IMG/VR virus record: IMGVR_UViG_3300017755_000004
Coordinates: 1 to 64,000 of that record
Origin: a virus
DNA: 64,000 nucleotides
Strand: one strand, 5' to 3'
The number at the start of each line of letters is the position of its first letter. Positions within the stretch are counted from its first letter, which is position 1. The notes beneath the pieces were generated by a model. It had not been told where the DNA came from. It saw only the letters and a program-made list of their open reading frames with translations, and did no database searches. This document shows positions 25,946-32,035 of the stretch, in pieces. A program made the position numbers and the translations under genes.

Positions 25946-26492
25946 TTTAGAAAACCCAATAGAACCACTGAAGTTTGAAGACTGTAGTTTTATTGATAGA
26001 GCAACCCAAGATTATATCAGACAGTTTAAAAATACTCTTACTGCTGATGAATGTCAAGAAATCATTGGTATGTATAAACATGATGATTGGCAGGAGTTAG
26101 AGAGCAATGGTGACAAATTATGTGATGTTGTTGGTATCGGACCTGGCAAAATTGATGATCTTTTAATGGATAAATTCTCTAAATTGATGTATTCGTATGC
26201 CAAAGATTATCCTAGAGCAGCATCTTTCAGTACAGATATTGGATATACTTTAATAAGATCCACTGTAGAACATCATTGTCCGATTCATCATGAACCTAGT
26301 GGTGCTGCTATCACAGCAATAATTCATCTTAATGATGACTGTGAAGGTGGGGGATTACAATTCTATGGTACAGAAAAAACCGACTCATCTACTGGCACTG
26401 GTATTGTGTTTCCATCAGCATTCATGTTCCCATATGAAACACTTCCAGTGACTAAAGGTATACGTTATTCAGTGTATACACAATTTAAGTGA
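25932..26492 (+). CDS. P4H-like 2OG-Fe(II) oxygenase with altered metal triad
   Basis: The protein has 186 aa. The fold markers are present: ITAIIHLNDDCEGGGLQFYG, GIVFPSAFMFPYETLPVTKG and IRYSVYTQF with Arg178. The first iron motif reads HHE (His119/120, Glu121) instead of HxD, and the distal His is replaced by Tyr168 in FPYETLPVTKG (normally FxHxVxPVTxG). Glu can replace Asp in rare cases, but loss of the distal His suggests an inactive or non-canonical enzyme, possibly a binding protein. Confidence 0.7.
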   Translation: MKVVDLENPIEPLKFEDCSFIDRATQDYIRQFKNTLTADECQEIIGMYKHDDWQELESNGDKLCDVVGIGPGKIDDLLMDKFSKLMYSYAKDYPRAASFSTDIGYTLIRSTVEHHCPIHHEPSGAAITAIIHLNDDCEGGGLQFYGTEKTDSSTGTGIVFPSAFMFPYETLPVTKGIRYSVYTQFK

Positions 26493-26533
26493 ACATTAAA
26501 ACATTATTAACAGACTTGAGTAAGTCACCTAGA

Positions 26534-26553
26534 TATGTTAGGATACTAACATA
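26534..26553. repeat. Perfect 8-bp inverted repeat with GATA loop
   Basis: TATGTTAG (26534-26541) and CTAACATA (26546-26553) flank GATA. It sits in a 75-bp intergenic gap, 14 bp before ATG 26568, with a smaller hairpin (GACTT/AAGTC) upstream. It lacks a T tract, so an operator or RNA element is more likely than a terminator. Confidence 0.6.
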
Positions 26554-26567
26554 ATCAAAACCACGAC

Positions 26568-26744
26568 ATGTCATTCTTACCAGCGGATCGCTGTAGTACA
26601 TTAACTCCTAATGAACTGGAGGAACTCAACGCATTGCGAAAAGCACTTAAGGAACATCCAGCGTCAGTACATCACGACAAAATGGAACGTTTCACTCATC
26701 TTATGGTAAAATGTCTACAGTCTGAGCAAACCTCAGATAAATAA
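26568..26744 (+). CDS. Small protein of unknown function
   Basis: This 58-aa helical, charged protein starts MSFLPADRCSTLTPNELEEL. The start follows the inverted repeat by 14 bp. It is monocistronic or cotranscribed with cp12 (33-bp gap). No family recognised. Confidence 0.6.
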   Translation: MSFLPADRCSTLTPNELEELNALRKALKEHPASVHHDKMERFTHLMVKCLQSEQTSDK

Positions 26745-26777
26745 TACATAAATTTACTCTCACTATTACCAAAAAAT

Positions 26778-27005
26778 ATGGAGAACATAGAATCTCACAT
26801 CGCCAAGGATAGAGAAATCCTTGACAATCCTATGATTTCACCCAATCAACGTCGCCACATTGAAGGTGAGTTGCATGAACTGGAAGATTATGCAGAACAT
26901 CACAAGGCAGAGATTGAAGCAGGTGATCATCATGACCCATCACCATTAGAACTATATTGTGATGCCAATCCATCTGAACCGGAATGTTTAATCTATGAAG
27001 ATTAG
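26778..27005 (+). CDS. cp12: CP12-like Calvin cycle inhibitor
   Basis: The protein has 75 aa. The C-terminus, LELYCDANPSEPECLIYED, matches the CP12 GAPDH-binding tail (C-x3-P-x4-C then a YED/YDD end), with Cys61 and Cys70 forming the redox disulfide. The N-terminal Cys pair of plant CP12 is absent, as is usual in phage forms. The first half is helical and charged. CP12 bridges GAPDH and phosphoribulokinase and stops carbon fixation. In cyanophages it is thought to redirect carbon to the pentose phosphate pathway for nucleotide synthesis. The usual Arg after EC is Leu here (ECLIYED). Confidence 0.85.
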   Translation: MENIESHIAKDREILDNPMISPNQRRHIEGELHELEDYAEHHKAEIEAGDHHDPSPLELYCDANPSEPECLIYED

Positions 27006-27192
27006 TGATTTTGTAAAGGGACAACGATTCCTCTACACTTCTAATGGTTTTGATCACGATGGTGTAGTAAACTTCATTGATGATGTTGGTGGAAAGTATA
27101 TTACATTGACAGTTGGACCGAGTAATCTAGTGATCTATCCAGAATGGTGGGACAGATTGACCCCAATTGACAATCCCCCCTGTGACACTTAA
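26995..27192 (+). CDS. Small beta-rich protein of unknown function
   Basis: This 65-aa protein starts MKISDFVKGQRFLYTSNG and appears to be a small SH3-like beta-barrel (GQRF...GVVNFIDDVGGKYITLTV). It overlaps cp12 by 11 bp, so it is in the cp12 operon. It is followed by a terminator/promoter. Function unknown. Confidence 0.65.
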   Translation: MKISDFVKGQRFLYTSNGFDHDGVVNFIDDVGGKYITLTVGPSNLVIYPEWWDRLTPIDNPPCDT

Positions 27193-27195
27193 TGA

Positions 27196-27239
27196 ACTGG
27201 TTCAGCATCCTTGACAGGGTGCTTTTTTTATGCCATACT
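27196..27239 (+). promoter_or_regulatory. Box + 29 bp + -10 promoter merged with terminator
   Basis: ACTGGTTCAG (27196-27205) lies 29 bp before CATACT (27234-27239). TTGACA (27211-27216) lies 17 bp before the same -10. ATG 27264 follows 24 bp later. Confidence 0.6.
27204..27229 (+). terminator. Rho-independent terminator with TTGACA loop
   Basis: AGCATCC (27204-27210) pairs with GGGTGCT (27217-27223) around a TTGACA loop, followed by T 27224-27229. It ends the cp12 operon. The loop doubles as a -35 element of the next promoter. Confidence 0.85.
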
Positions 27240-27263
27240 ATCTGTATCAACGCAAGGCACTCC

Positions 27264-27848
27264 ATGTTTGACAATCTTTTCGCTGATGGTAGTCTCCGCT
27301 CCTATGTTGACAGCAATCTGAGTGATCCTTGGGTAGGTACACCTTTTGAGGGTTATGTGTTCATGTCACCTAAGCAGAAGGGTGAGTTTGGTGAGCGTTT
27401 TGTGTCTAAGTTCATGGAGAACATGCTCTGTGAAGTCAAACGTGCCGCAACATCTACGGCAGGACATGATCGTGTGATCAGTAATATCCTCACAGAGATT
27501 AAGTTCTCTATCGCCACTCGCGCTAAAAAAGGTGGTGTGATCGTTGATAAGTTCATCATTAATCATGTTTCCGTATGTAAGGATTGGGAACGCCTGATCT
27601 TCTGCGGAATTAATCCTTCTGAGCAGGACATTCGCGTGTTCTACATCACTAAAGAAGATTTTGAAGCACACTTGAAGAGTGATGATTGCTTGTTCAATGT
27701 GCAACAGGGTGGACAGAGTGGCGGTAATGATGATTACATCTGCACCAACGTTGCAGCACTGATGCAGACTGCCATCGCTCGCCCCATTGTCCAGTGGTCC
27801 TGTGACAGTTCCCAAACTGGTACTAAGACCCTTGGCATCGCTGCCTGA
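27264..27848 (+). CDS. PD-(D/E)XK nuclease-like protein
   Basis: The protein has 194 aa from ATG 27264 (the frame is open upstream but only through the promoter). The segment GEFGERFVSKFMENM, then AGHDRVISNILTEIKFS, fits a PD-(D/E)XK core: Glu44, Asp69, then Glu78-x-Lys80 on adjacent strands, as in restriction-endonuclease-like proteins that see DNA ends. The C-terminal half is of mixed composition. It could degrade host DNA or process phage DNA. This is a motif-based call without sequence-search support. Confidence 0.5.
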   Translation: MFDNLFADGSLRSYVDSNLSDPWVGTPFEGYVFMSPKQKGEFGERFVSKFMENMLCEVKRAATSTAGHDRVISNILTEIKFSIATRAKKGGVIVDKFIINHVSVCKDWERLIFCGINPSEQDIRVFYITKEDFEAHLKSDDCLFNVQQGGQSGGNDDYICTNVAALMQTAIARPIVQWSCDSSQTGTKTLGIAA

Positions 27849-27859
27849 TGCCCTATAAT
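27816..27859 (+). promoter_or_regulatory. Box + 29 bp + -10 promoter
   Basis: ACTGGTACTA (27816-27825) lies 29 bp before TATAAT (27854-27859). TTGGCA (27832-27837) is a -35 at 16 bp. GGCATC/GATGCC (27834-27839, 27847-27852) form an inverted repeat between them. ATG 27883 follows 23 bp after the -10, behind AAGGAA. Confidence 0.65.
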
Positions 27860-27882
27860 TAATTCATCAACCAAGGAACCCC

Positions 27883-28134
27883 ATGCAACTCACTACACTC
27901 GTCACCACGGTTGATTTCTTTCCTGAGGCATTCATCGCTGAAGAGTCTGGCACTGTCGTCAAGCGTTTCCAGAAGCGTGTCACCTGGAATGCTAACGGTC
28001 TCAAGTCCTACAGCACTGTCACCATGCTCACAGCACGTAATGAGTGGGCAGAGCGTATCGCTAACGGTGCTGAGGTAACTAACTACAACGTAGAGCAGAT
28101 GCCACGCTCTGAGTATGCTCCGATGACCTGCTGA
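27883..28134 (+). CDS. Small beta-rich protein of unknown function
   Basis: The protein has 83 aa. It starts MQLTTLVTTVDFFPEAFIAE and has strands followed by a helix. An AAGGAA ribosome site precedes it. Its TGA overlaps the next ATG. No recognised family. Confidence 0.7.
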   Translation: MQLTTLVTTVDFFPEAFIAEESGTVVKRFQKRVTWNANGLKSYSTVTMLTARNEWAERIANGAEVTNYNVEQMPRSEYAPMTC

Positions 28135-28298
28135 TGCATACTAACTACGCTCTACATGGGGATAACATTATCCCCTATTATTCTATCCAAGAGTGGGTAA
28201 ACAATTGGGACGAATTGTTTGAGCGGGTTGAAGTTGATCGTGAAACCATTGGTATCTACGATAACAACAAGTATTGCTTATTCGTTCCATTCTCCTAG
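28134..28298 (+). CDS. Small protein of unknown function
   Basis: The protein has 54 aa, from ATG 28134 (overlapping the previous stop) to TAG 28296-28298. It starts MHTNYALHGDNIIPYYSI and ends NKYCLFVPFS. It is translationally coupled to the gene before it. Function unknown. Confidence 0.6.
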   Translation: MHTNYALHGDNIIPYYSIQEWVNNWDELFERVEVDRETIGIYDNNKYCLFVPFS

Positions 28299-28356
28299 GC
28301 TGCACAGTATTAAGCGTAAGACCTAGACAAACAAACACTAACATTTTTTTATCATC

Positions 28357-28614
28357 ATGATCGTGAACGCTCCTATCGCTCGTATTCTCACTGCTGAACA
28401 ATCCAGTGCAGTTGCATTCATCAAGATTGAAGATGCAGTTGTAACTATTTCATATCAGTCTAATCCTGATAAAATGTATGAGTTCACCAGCGAATCTCAG
28501 GCATTTGTATCACAACTGACTCAGATTGTTGAAGCAGAAGATCTTATGGGCATGTCACTGGGCGGTATTGTAGCAGATGCTCGCCGCGTCGGTGATCTGG
28601 TCCAGTCAGTCTGA
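28357..28614 (+). CDS. Small protein of unknown function
   Basis: The protein has 85 aa: MIVNAPIARILTAEQSS, then VVTISYQSNPDKMYEF, a beta-hairpin loosely like KTSC-type domains, then a helix. The 58-bp upstream gap has a T-rich run but no convincing -10. It is followed immediately by a promoter module. Function unknown. Confidence 0.65.
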   Translation: MIVNAPIARILTAEQSSAVAFIKIEDAVVTISYQSNPDKMYEFTSESQAFVSQLTQIVEAEDLMGMSLGGIVADARRVGDLVQSV

Positions 28615-28616
28615 TA

Positions 28617-28660
28617 AGTGGCACAGGGACGCTCCTAGCGTCCTCTCAGTGCTCTATAAT
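28617..28660 (+). promoter_or_regulatory. Box + 29 bp + -10 promoter with internal hairpin
   Basis: AGTGGCACAG (28617-28626) lies 29 bp before TATAAT (28655-28660). GGACGCT-CCT-AGCGTCC (28627-28643) is a perfect hairpin between them. ATG 28682 follows 21 bp later. Confidence 0.7.
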
Positions 28661-28681
28661 TACTTCATAGGAACAAATCTC

Positions 28682-28882
28682 ATGAACAGAGAAACACTTC
28701 AATCCCAACTCATCCAGCAAACACTTGACGACATGGATTTAAAAACTGTAATGAGTGTTCTGTATGACTTCATGAATGAGTCTTACTCAAACTATTCTGA
28801 TGCTGAGATTACTGAAGAGGTTGAGGAGTATTATCCTGACCTACTAGATAGTGATCCTGATGAATCAACTGGTTGGAACTGA
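28682..28882 (+). CDS. Small acidic protein of unknown function
   Basis: This 66-aa helical, acidic protein starts MNRETLQSQLIQQTLDDMDL. The frame is open upstream into the promoter. ATG 28682 is chosen for its position 21 bp behind the -10. It overlaps the next start (TGATGA). Function unknown. Confidence 0.65.
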   Translation: MNRETLQSQLIQQTLDDMDLKTVMSVLYDFMNESYSNYSDAEITEEVEEYYPDLLDSDPDESTGWN

Positions 28883-29094
28883 TGACAAGTAAGTATCAAG
28901 TATGCGAGATCGCATTTAATTTTGAGGACAGTGATTTTGAACTGCCTCCAAACATTCAGGAAGAACTCATCACTGATTGTTTACATCGTGTCTGGCATTG
29001 TGATGAAGATGACCTAGTGGATGAGATTACAGAGTTCTATGGATTCAATGTTCAGAACATTGACTACGAGAAAAGATCTCAGGTAGAATCATGA
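28882..29094 (+). CDS. Small acidic protein of unknown function
   Basis: This 70-aa protein starts MTSKYQVCEIAFNFEDSDFE and is acidic, with WHCDEDDLVDEITEFYGF. It overlaps both neighbours by 1-4 bp, in a run of four coupled small genes. Function unknown. Confidence 0.65.
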   Translation: MTSKYQVCEIAFNFEDSDFELPPNIQEELITDCLHRVWHCDEDDLVDEITEFYGFNVQNIDYEKRSQVES

Positions 29095-29258
29095 TGGCAC
29101 AACAAACTCTTAGTATCACAGGTTTGCATTATGAAGAGTTAATTCTGTTGCAAGAATTGATGATCATGATTGACAACACTGATCTAATTGATCATCCTAT
29201 TCTCGTTGATGATCGTAAAACTTTCAATGAACTCTTCAACAAGGTAATGAGATCATGA
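29091..29258 (+). CDS. Small protein of unknown function
   Basis: This 55-aa protein starts MMAQQTLSITGLHYEELI and is mostly helical. It overlaps its neighbours by 4 bp at each end. Function unknown. Confidence 0.6.
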   Translation: MMAQQTLSITGLHYEELILLQELMIMIDNTDLIDHPILVDDRKTFNELFNKVMRS

Positions 29259-29398
29259 CTTACATTGTTAAAATGTATGCCGCTGGCAAACTATTTGAAG
29301 AAAAAGTAATCGCTGCTAACCCTCATGATGCTCGCACAACTGCACTCGCAAGGAACCCAACAGCAACAGTCGTGGGAGTCAATTTTTCATTCAAGTGA
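29255..29398 (+). CDS. Small protein of unknown function
   Basis: This 47-aa protein starts MTYIVKMYAAGKLFEEKVIA and reads as a strand, helix, strand unit. The ATG overlaps the preceding stop. Function unknown. Confidence 0.6.
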   Translation: MTYIVKMYAAGKLFEEKVIAANPHDARTTALARNPTATVVGVNFSFK

Positions 29399-29402
29399 AA
29401 TG

Positions 29403-29495
29403 ATGAATGAGACCATTGATGGTGCGATTGAAGATTATCACATCAATGAATTACAACGCCACGCTGAACTGTATGATGCACGAATTACCTACTGA
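29403..29495 (+). CDS. Possible very short gene
   Basis: This is a 30-aa ORF, MNETIDGAIEDYHINELQRH onward, starting 5 bp after the previous stop and ending 9 bp before the next membrane ORF. It fits the operon spacing, but its size leaves it doubtful. Confidence 0.35.
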   Translation: MNETIDGAIEDYHINELQRHAELYDARITY

Positions 29496-29503
29496 TTTCC
29501 CTT

Positions 29504-29701
29504 ATGAAGCACCATCAGGATACAGATACCGAACCGCTGAATTTAAACCAAATGTTATTAGCATCTGGTGTGACCATCTTAACCATTATAATTTCAATAG
29601 CGGCGCTACAGTCAGCACAATCTGGGGGTTTGTCAAATTTAAGACAACAAAGAGAGGCACTACGCACACTTACCATGCCCCCATCAGATCAAATAAGATA
29701 G
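29504..29701 (+). CDS. Small membrane protein
   Basis: The protein has 65 aa, with a hydrophilic start and one transmembrane segment (MLLASGVTILTIIISIAALQ, about residues 17-36), then LSNLRQQREALRTL. A longer ORF in another frame (29407-29826) covers the same bases but lacks coherent protein features. The membrane segment makes this one the better choice. Function unknown. Confidence 0.5.
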   Translation: MKHHQDTDTEPLNLNQMLLASGVTILTIIISIAALQSAQSGGLSNLRQQREALRTLTMPPSDQIR

Positions 29702-29756
29702 GTAAGATCGTAGCACTAGATCAGACTAGTGCATACAGTGCCATGCCACTTCTTAA

Positions 29757-29801
29757 ACTGTCACTGGATCCCACCGATGACGCCCCAGCATCTGTTATGA
29801 T
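29757..29801 (+). promoter_or_regulatory. Box + 30 bp + -10 promoter
   Basis: ACTGTCACTG (29757-29766) lies 30 bp before TATGAT (29796-29801). ATG 29827 follows 25 bp later. This position argues that the downstream gene starts at 29827 rather than at the far-upstream in-frame ATG. Confidence 0.55.
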
Positions 29802-29826
29802 TAATTCATCAGCAAAGGACACCACC

Positions 29827-30234
29827 ATGACCACCACCACATTCAACCAAGATCAAGCATTCTATAATAGTAAAGAATTTTCTGACTACTGTGCTCAGAA
29901 GGATGCACAGAACACCAACCAACTCAACGTCACTAAGTATGGTCTAATGTTGTGTGATGCACTGCAACAGTCACATCAGCGTTCACATCCTAATGGTCAG
30001 AACTATTCTTATGCATTAATCTCTTCTGGTCGTAAGTATCACAAGGTCATGCAATGTGTGAATGGTGAGACTGAATCAGTTCATGCCTTCATTGACAAGA
30101 AGACTGGTGAAGTATACAAGGCAGCATCATTCAAACAACCTGCTAAAGGAGTACGCTTTAATCTTCTCATTATCACCGAGCGTGAGTTTGTATTAGAGAA
30201 CTGTGATTGGGCAGGTGGTTATCTTTATAAGTAA
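29827..30234 (+). CDS. Unknown protein
   Basis: The protein has 135 aa from ATG 29827: MTTTTFNQDQAFYNSKEFSD. The middle has SYALISSGRKYHKVMQC, then SVHAFIDKKTGEVYKAASFK, a beta-hairpin motif seen in many small phage proteins. The frame is open to 29407, but a promoter at 29757-29801 and another plausible ORF there favour the short form. It is followed 23 bp later by an oxygenase. Function unknown. Confidence 0.65.
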   Translation: MTTTTFNQDQAFYNSKEFSDYCAQKDAQNTNQLNVTKYGLMLCDALQQSHQRSHPNGQNYSYALISSGRKYHKVMQCVNGETESVHAFIDKKTGEVYKAASFKQPAKGVRFNLLIITEREFVLENCDWAGGYLYK

Positions 30235-30257
30235 TATACAACAAGACCACAAACATT

Positions 30258-31001
30258 ATGTTTAACAACTACATTTATTATTCTGATGAACCTCTTCTAT
30301 CACAAGAATTTTGCGATAAACTAATTGCAAAGTTTAATACTGATAAGAATGTTCATCAGGGTGTATGTGGTCATAAAGATGGTCCTCCTCAAGTAAATCT
30401 AAAGATTAAACAGTCTACTGATCTACACATCTATAATAATCGTAAGTATCACTTTGAATCACAAGAACTACAACGTGTTATTCTAAAGACTCTTGCAACA
30501 TATACTGATCTCATTACTGATCAATGTCCTGATCTAATTTATCCACTGTTTCGTAAGAACTCTTATATCACAGGATTTAACGTACAGAAGACTACACCTG
30601 GAGGATTCTTTAAATGGCATAGTGATGACTATTATGATCCTAATGCTCATGAAGGTTATTGGAGAGCAATATCTTATCTAATCTATTTGAATGATGTAGA
30701 GGAAGGAGGAGAGACTGCATTTGTAGATGGTTTCAAAGCATTACCTAAGCGTGGTCATATTTGTTTCTTCCCTTGTACTTGGTCTTATGTTCATTGTGGG
30801 GTGCCTCCTATTAGTGGTGATAAGTATATTATTGCAGGTTGGTGGATGACTAATGCATCAATGGCATCACAGAGAGCAAACATTGCGGAAGTAGATAGAG
30901 ATGAGATGAGTGAGAAGGAGTATGGTATTAGATCTAGGTTACATGCATACGATCAAGAGGAGAGAGAACGTGATAAGTTCTACCGTAATAACCTTATCTA
31001 A
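30258..31001 (+). CDS. 2OG-Fe(II) oxygenase, P4H-like
   Basis: The protein has 247 aa. It has a complete catalytic set: FKWHSDDYY (His121, Asp123), ISYLIYLNDVEEGGETAF, KRGHICFFPCTWSYVHCG (His179), and GDKYIIAGWW, where Lys189 sits at the usual 2OG-binding basic position. The C-terminal about 50 residues are a charged helical tail (SEKEYGIRSRLHAYDQEERE). It is the longest oxygenase here and the last gene before the non-coding region. Target unknown. Confidence 0.85.
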   Translation: MFNNYIYYSDEPLLSQEFCDKLIAKFNTDKNVHQGVCGHKDGPPQVNLKIKQSTDLHIYNNRKYHFESQELQRVILKTLATYTDLITDQCPDLIYPLFRKNSYITGFNVQKTTPGGFFKWHSDDYYDPNAHEGYWRAISYLIYLNDVEEGGETAFVDGFKALPKRGHICFFPCTWSYVHCGVPPISGDKYIIAGWWMTNASMASQRANIAEVDRDEMSEKEYGIRSRLHAYDQEERERDKFYRNNLI

Positions 31002-31004
31002 GTA

Positions 31005-31036
31005 ACTCCGAAGGTACTGTGGGGTGTATTCGGAGT
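31005..31036 (+). terminator. Hairpin after the P4H-like gene, possible terminator
   Basis: ACTCCGAA (31005-31012) and TTCGGAGT (31029-31036) form an 8-bp stem around a 16-nt loop, 3 bp after the stop. No T run follows. A late-type TATAAATG motif (31040-31047) starts just after. Confidence 0.5.
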
Positions 31037-31219
31037 ATATTATAAATGTCATTTTAAATATACTTAAGTTTTCCACATGCCTGTGGATAATGTGTGGAAA
31101 AAGGTGTGGAATACTTGATAATGTGCGGATGTCCTTCTGTCTTAGCGTGCATCGTACCGATTGTCAACCCATAGTATAAGAACTTCACAGATATGTCAGA
31201 AGGTTCTCACAGTTGGCAC

Positions 31220-31248
31220 TTGACAAACCTCCGAGATCCTTATATAAT
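31220..31248 (+). promoter_or_regulatory. Consensus sigma-70 promoter P1
   Basis: TTGACA (31220-31225), a 17-bp spacer and TATAAT (31243-31248). This is a perfect match to the bacterial housekeeping promoter, so the host polymerase should use it immediately after infection. It reads towards the structured block and tRNA-Leu. Confidence 0.85.
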
Positions 31249-31307
31249 AACTCTGTAGGGTTTCAAAGGTCAGTCCCTATGAGGCATTCCGAGGAATCTT
31301 ATAGAAC

Positions 31308-31336
31308 TTGACAAATCCTCAGTTCTACAGTATTAT
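31308..31336 (+). promoter_or_regulatory. Near-consensus sigma-70 promoter P2
   Basis: TTGACA (31308-31313), 17 bp and TATTAT (31331-31336). It lies 88 bp downstream of P1 in the same orientation. Its -10 is inside the inverted-repeat block. Confidence 0.75.
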
Positions 31337-31417
31337 AATAACTGAGGGTTTTATAGTTTCTGAGAAACTTATAGAATCTCAGAAACTGTAGAACCTGAGG
31401 AATTATAAAAACCTCAG
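31317..31417. repeat. Nested inverted repeats (alternative hairpins)
   Basis: CCTCAGTTCTACAG (31317-31330) pairs with CTGTAGAACCTGAGG (31386-31400, one extra base). Inside, AGTTTCTGAGA (31355-31365) pairs perfectly with TCTCAGAAACT (31377-31387). CCTCAGT/ACTGAGG (31317-31323 / 31341-31347) and CTGAGG/CCTCAG (31395-31400 / 31412-31417) give competing stems. Confidence 0.8.
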
Positions 31418-31482
31418 AAATCTTAAAAGTTAAGTATTTAAGAACTTCACAGTACTGTGGAAAACTTTATATTTAACTAATT

Positions 31483-31568
31483 AGGACTATGGTGAAATTG
31501 GTAAACACAACAGACTTAAAATCTGTCAGATTTAAATATCTTTGTCAGTTCAAGTCTGACTAGTCCTA
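31483..31568 (+). tRNA. tRNA-Leu (UAA)
   Basis: The acceptor stem AGGACTA (31483-31489) pairs with TAGTCCT (31561-31567), with discriminator A. The anticodon arm CAGACTTAAAATCTG has anticodon TAA. A long variable arm and T-arm (GTTCAAGTC) are present. CCA is not encoded. It reads TTA, a common leucine codon in the structural genes. Confidence 0.93.
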
Positions 31569-31621
31569 TAGAGAATATTATACTAAATATTCTCAAATTA
31601 ATAACACTTACAAAGACTACA

Positions 31622-31780
31622 ATGTCTTCTTCAAACAAGTTTGAGTACTATTTTGAGACTGCTGATGGAGTAAATCAAGAAGGATTTGTGACAGCAAATA
31701 CTCACCAAAATGCAGTCAAGAAGGTCAAAAAAGAATATAAGAAACTTAAAATTACTTACCTTGATGTTCAACCACTATGA
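31622..31780 (+). CDS. Small protein of unknown function
   Basis: This 52-aa protein starts MSSSNKFEYYFETADGVNQE and has a basic middle (AVKKVKKEYKKLK). It starts 53 bp after tRNA-Leu and overlaps the next start by 4 bp (ATGA). Function unknown. Confidence 0.65.
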   Translation: MSSSNKFEYYFETADGVNQEGFVTANTHQNAVKKVKKEYKKLKITYLDVQPL

Positions 31781-32031
31781 AAACTAGACCGATGACTATT
31801 GACAACTATGTTGTATGCGAAGGTTATGCATACTGGGAAAAAGATGGCAACTATTACACAACAACAGTTGACAAGAAGAACAACATCAACTGGGCAAATG
31901 CTTCTCGGATTGATATTAAATCCCCTGGTGGACTTGATATCACTAGTGTACATCAACTGTATGATTGCCTCCACACAATCAAATCAACACAACGACAGTT
32001 ACTTAACGAAACTCGTAAAGTTGCCGTTTAA
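31777..32031 (+). CDS. Small protein of unknown function
   Basis: The protein has 84 aa. Its beginning, MKTRPMTIDNYVVCEGYAYW, then NYYTTTVDKKNNINW, is beta-rich, followed by a helical end. It is coupled to the gene before it. Function unknown. Confidence 0.65.
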   Translation: MKTRPMTIDNYVVCEGYAYWEKDGNYYTTTVDKKNNINWANASRIDIKSPGGLDITSVHQLYDCLHTIKSTQRQLLNETRKVAV

Positions 32032-32035
32032 TACT

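Larger units (their letters stand above)
31002..31482. other. Non-coding region with DnaA-box-like cluster, promoters and inverted repeats
   Basis: No credible gene is visible in these 481 bp. From left to right it contains a hairpin (31005-31036), four DnaA-box-like sequences (31069-31113: TTTCCACA, TGTGGATAA exact, TGTGGAAAA, TGTGGAATA), two near-consensus sigma-70 promoters and a nested inverted-repeat block, then tRNA-Leu. It is the only gap longer than 300 bp in the window. An origin, a structured RNA gene or a tRNA leader are all possible. Confidence 0.6.

Noticed and set aside
29407-29826. Long N-terminal extension of the gene at 29827
   Set aside because: The segment is rich in unusual residues, overlaps a better membrane ORF, and a promoter sits before 29827.
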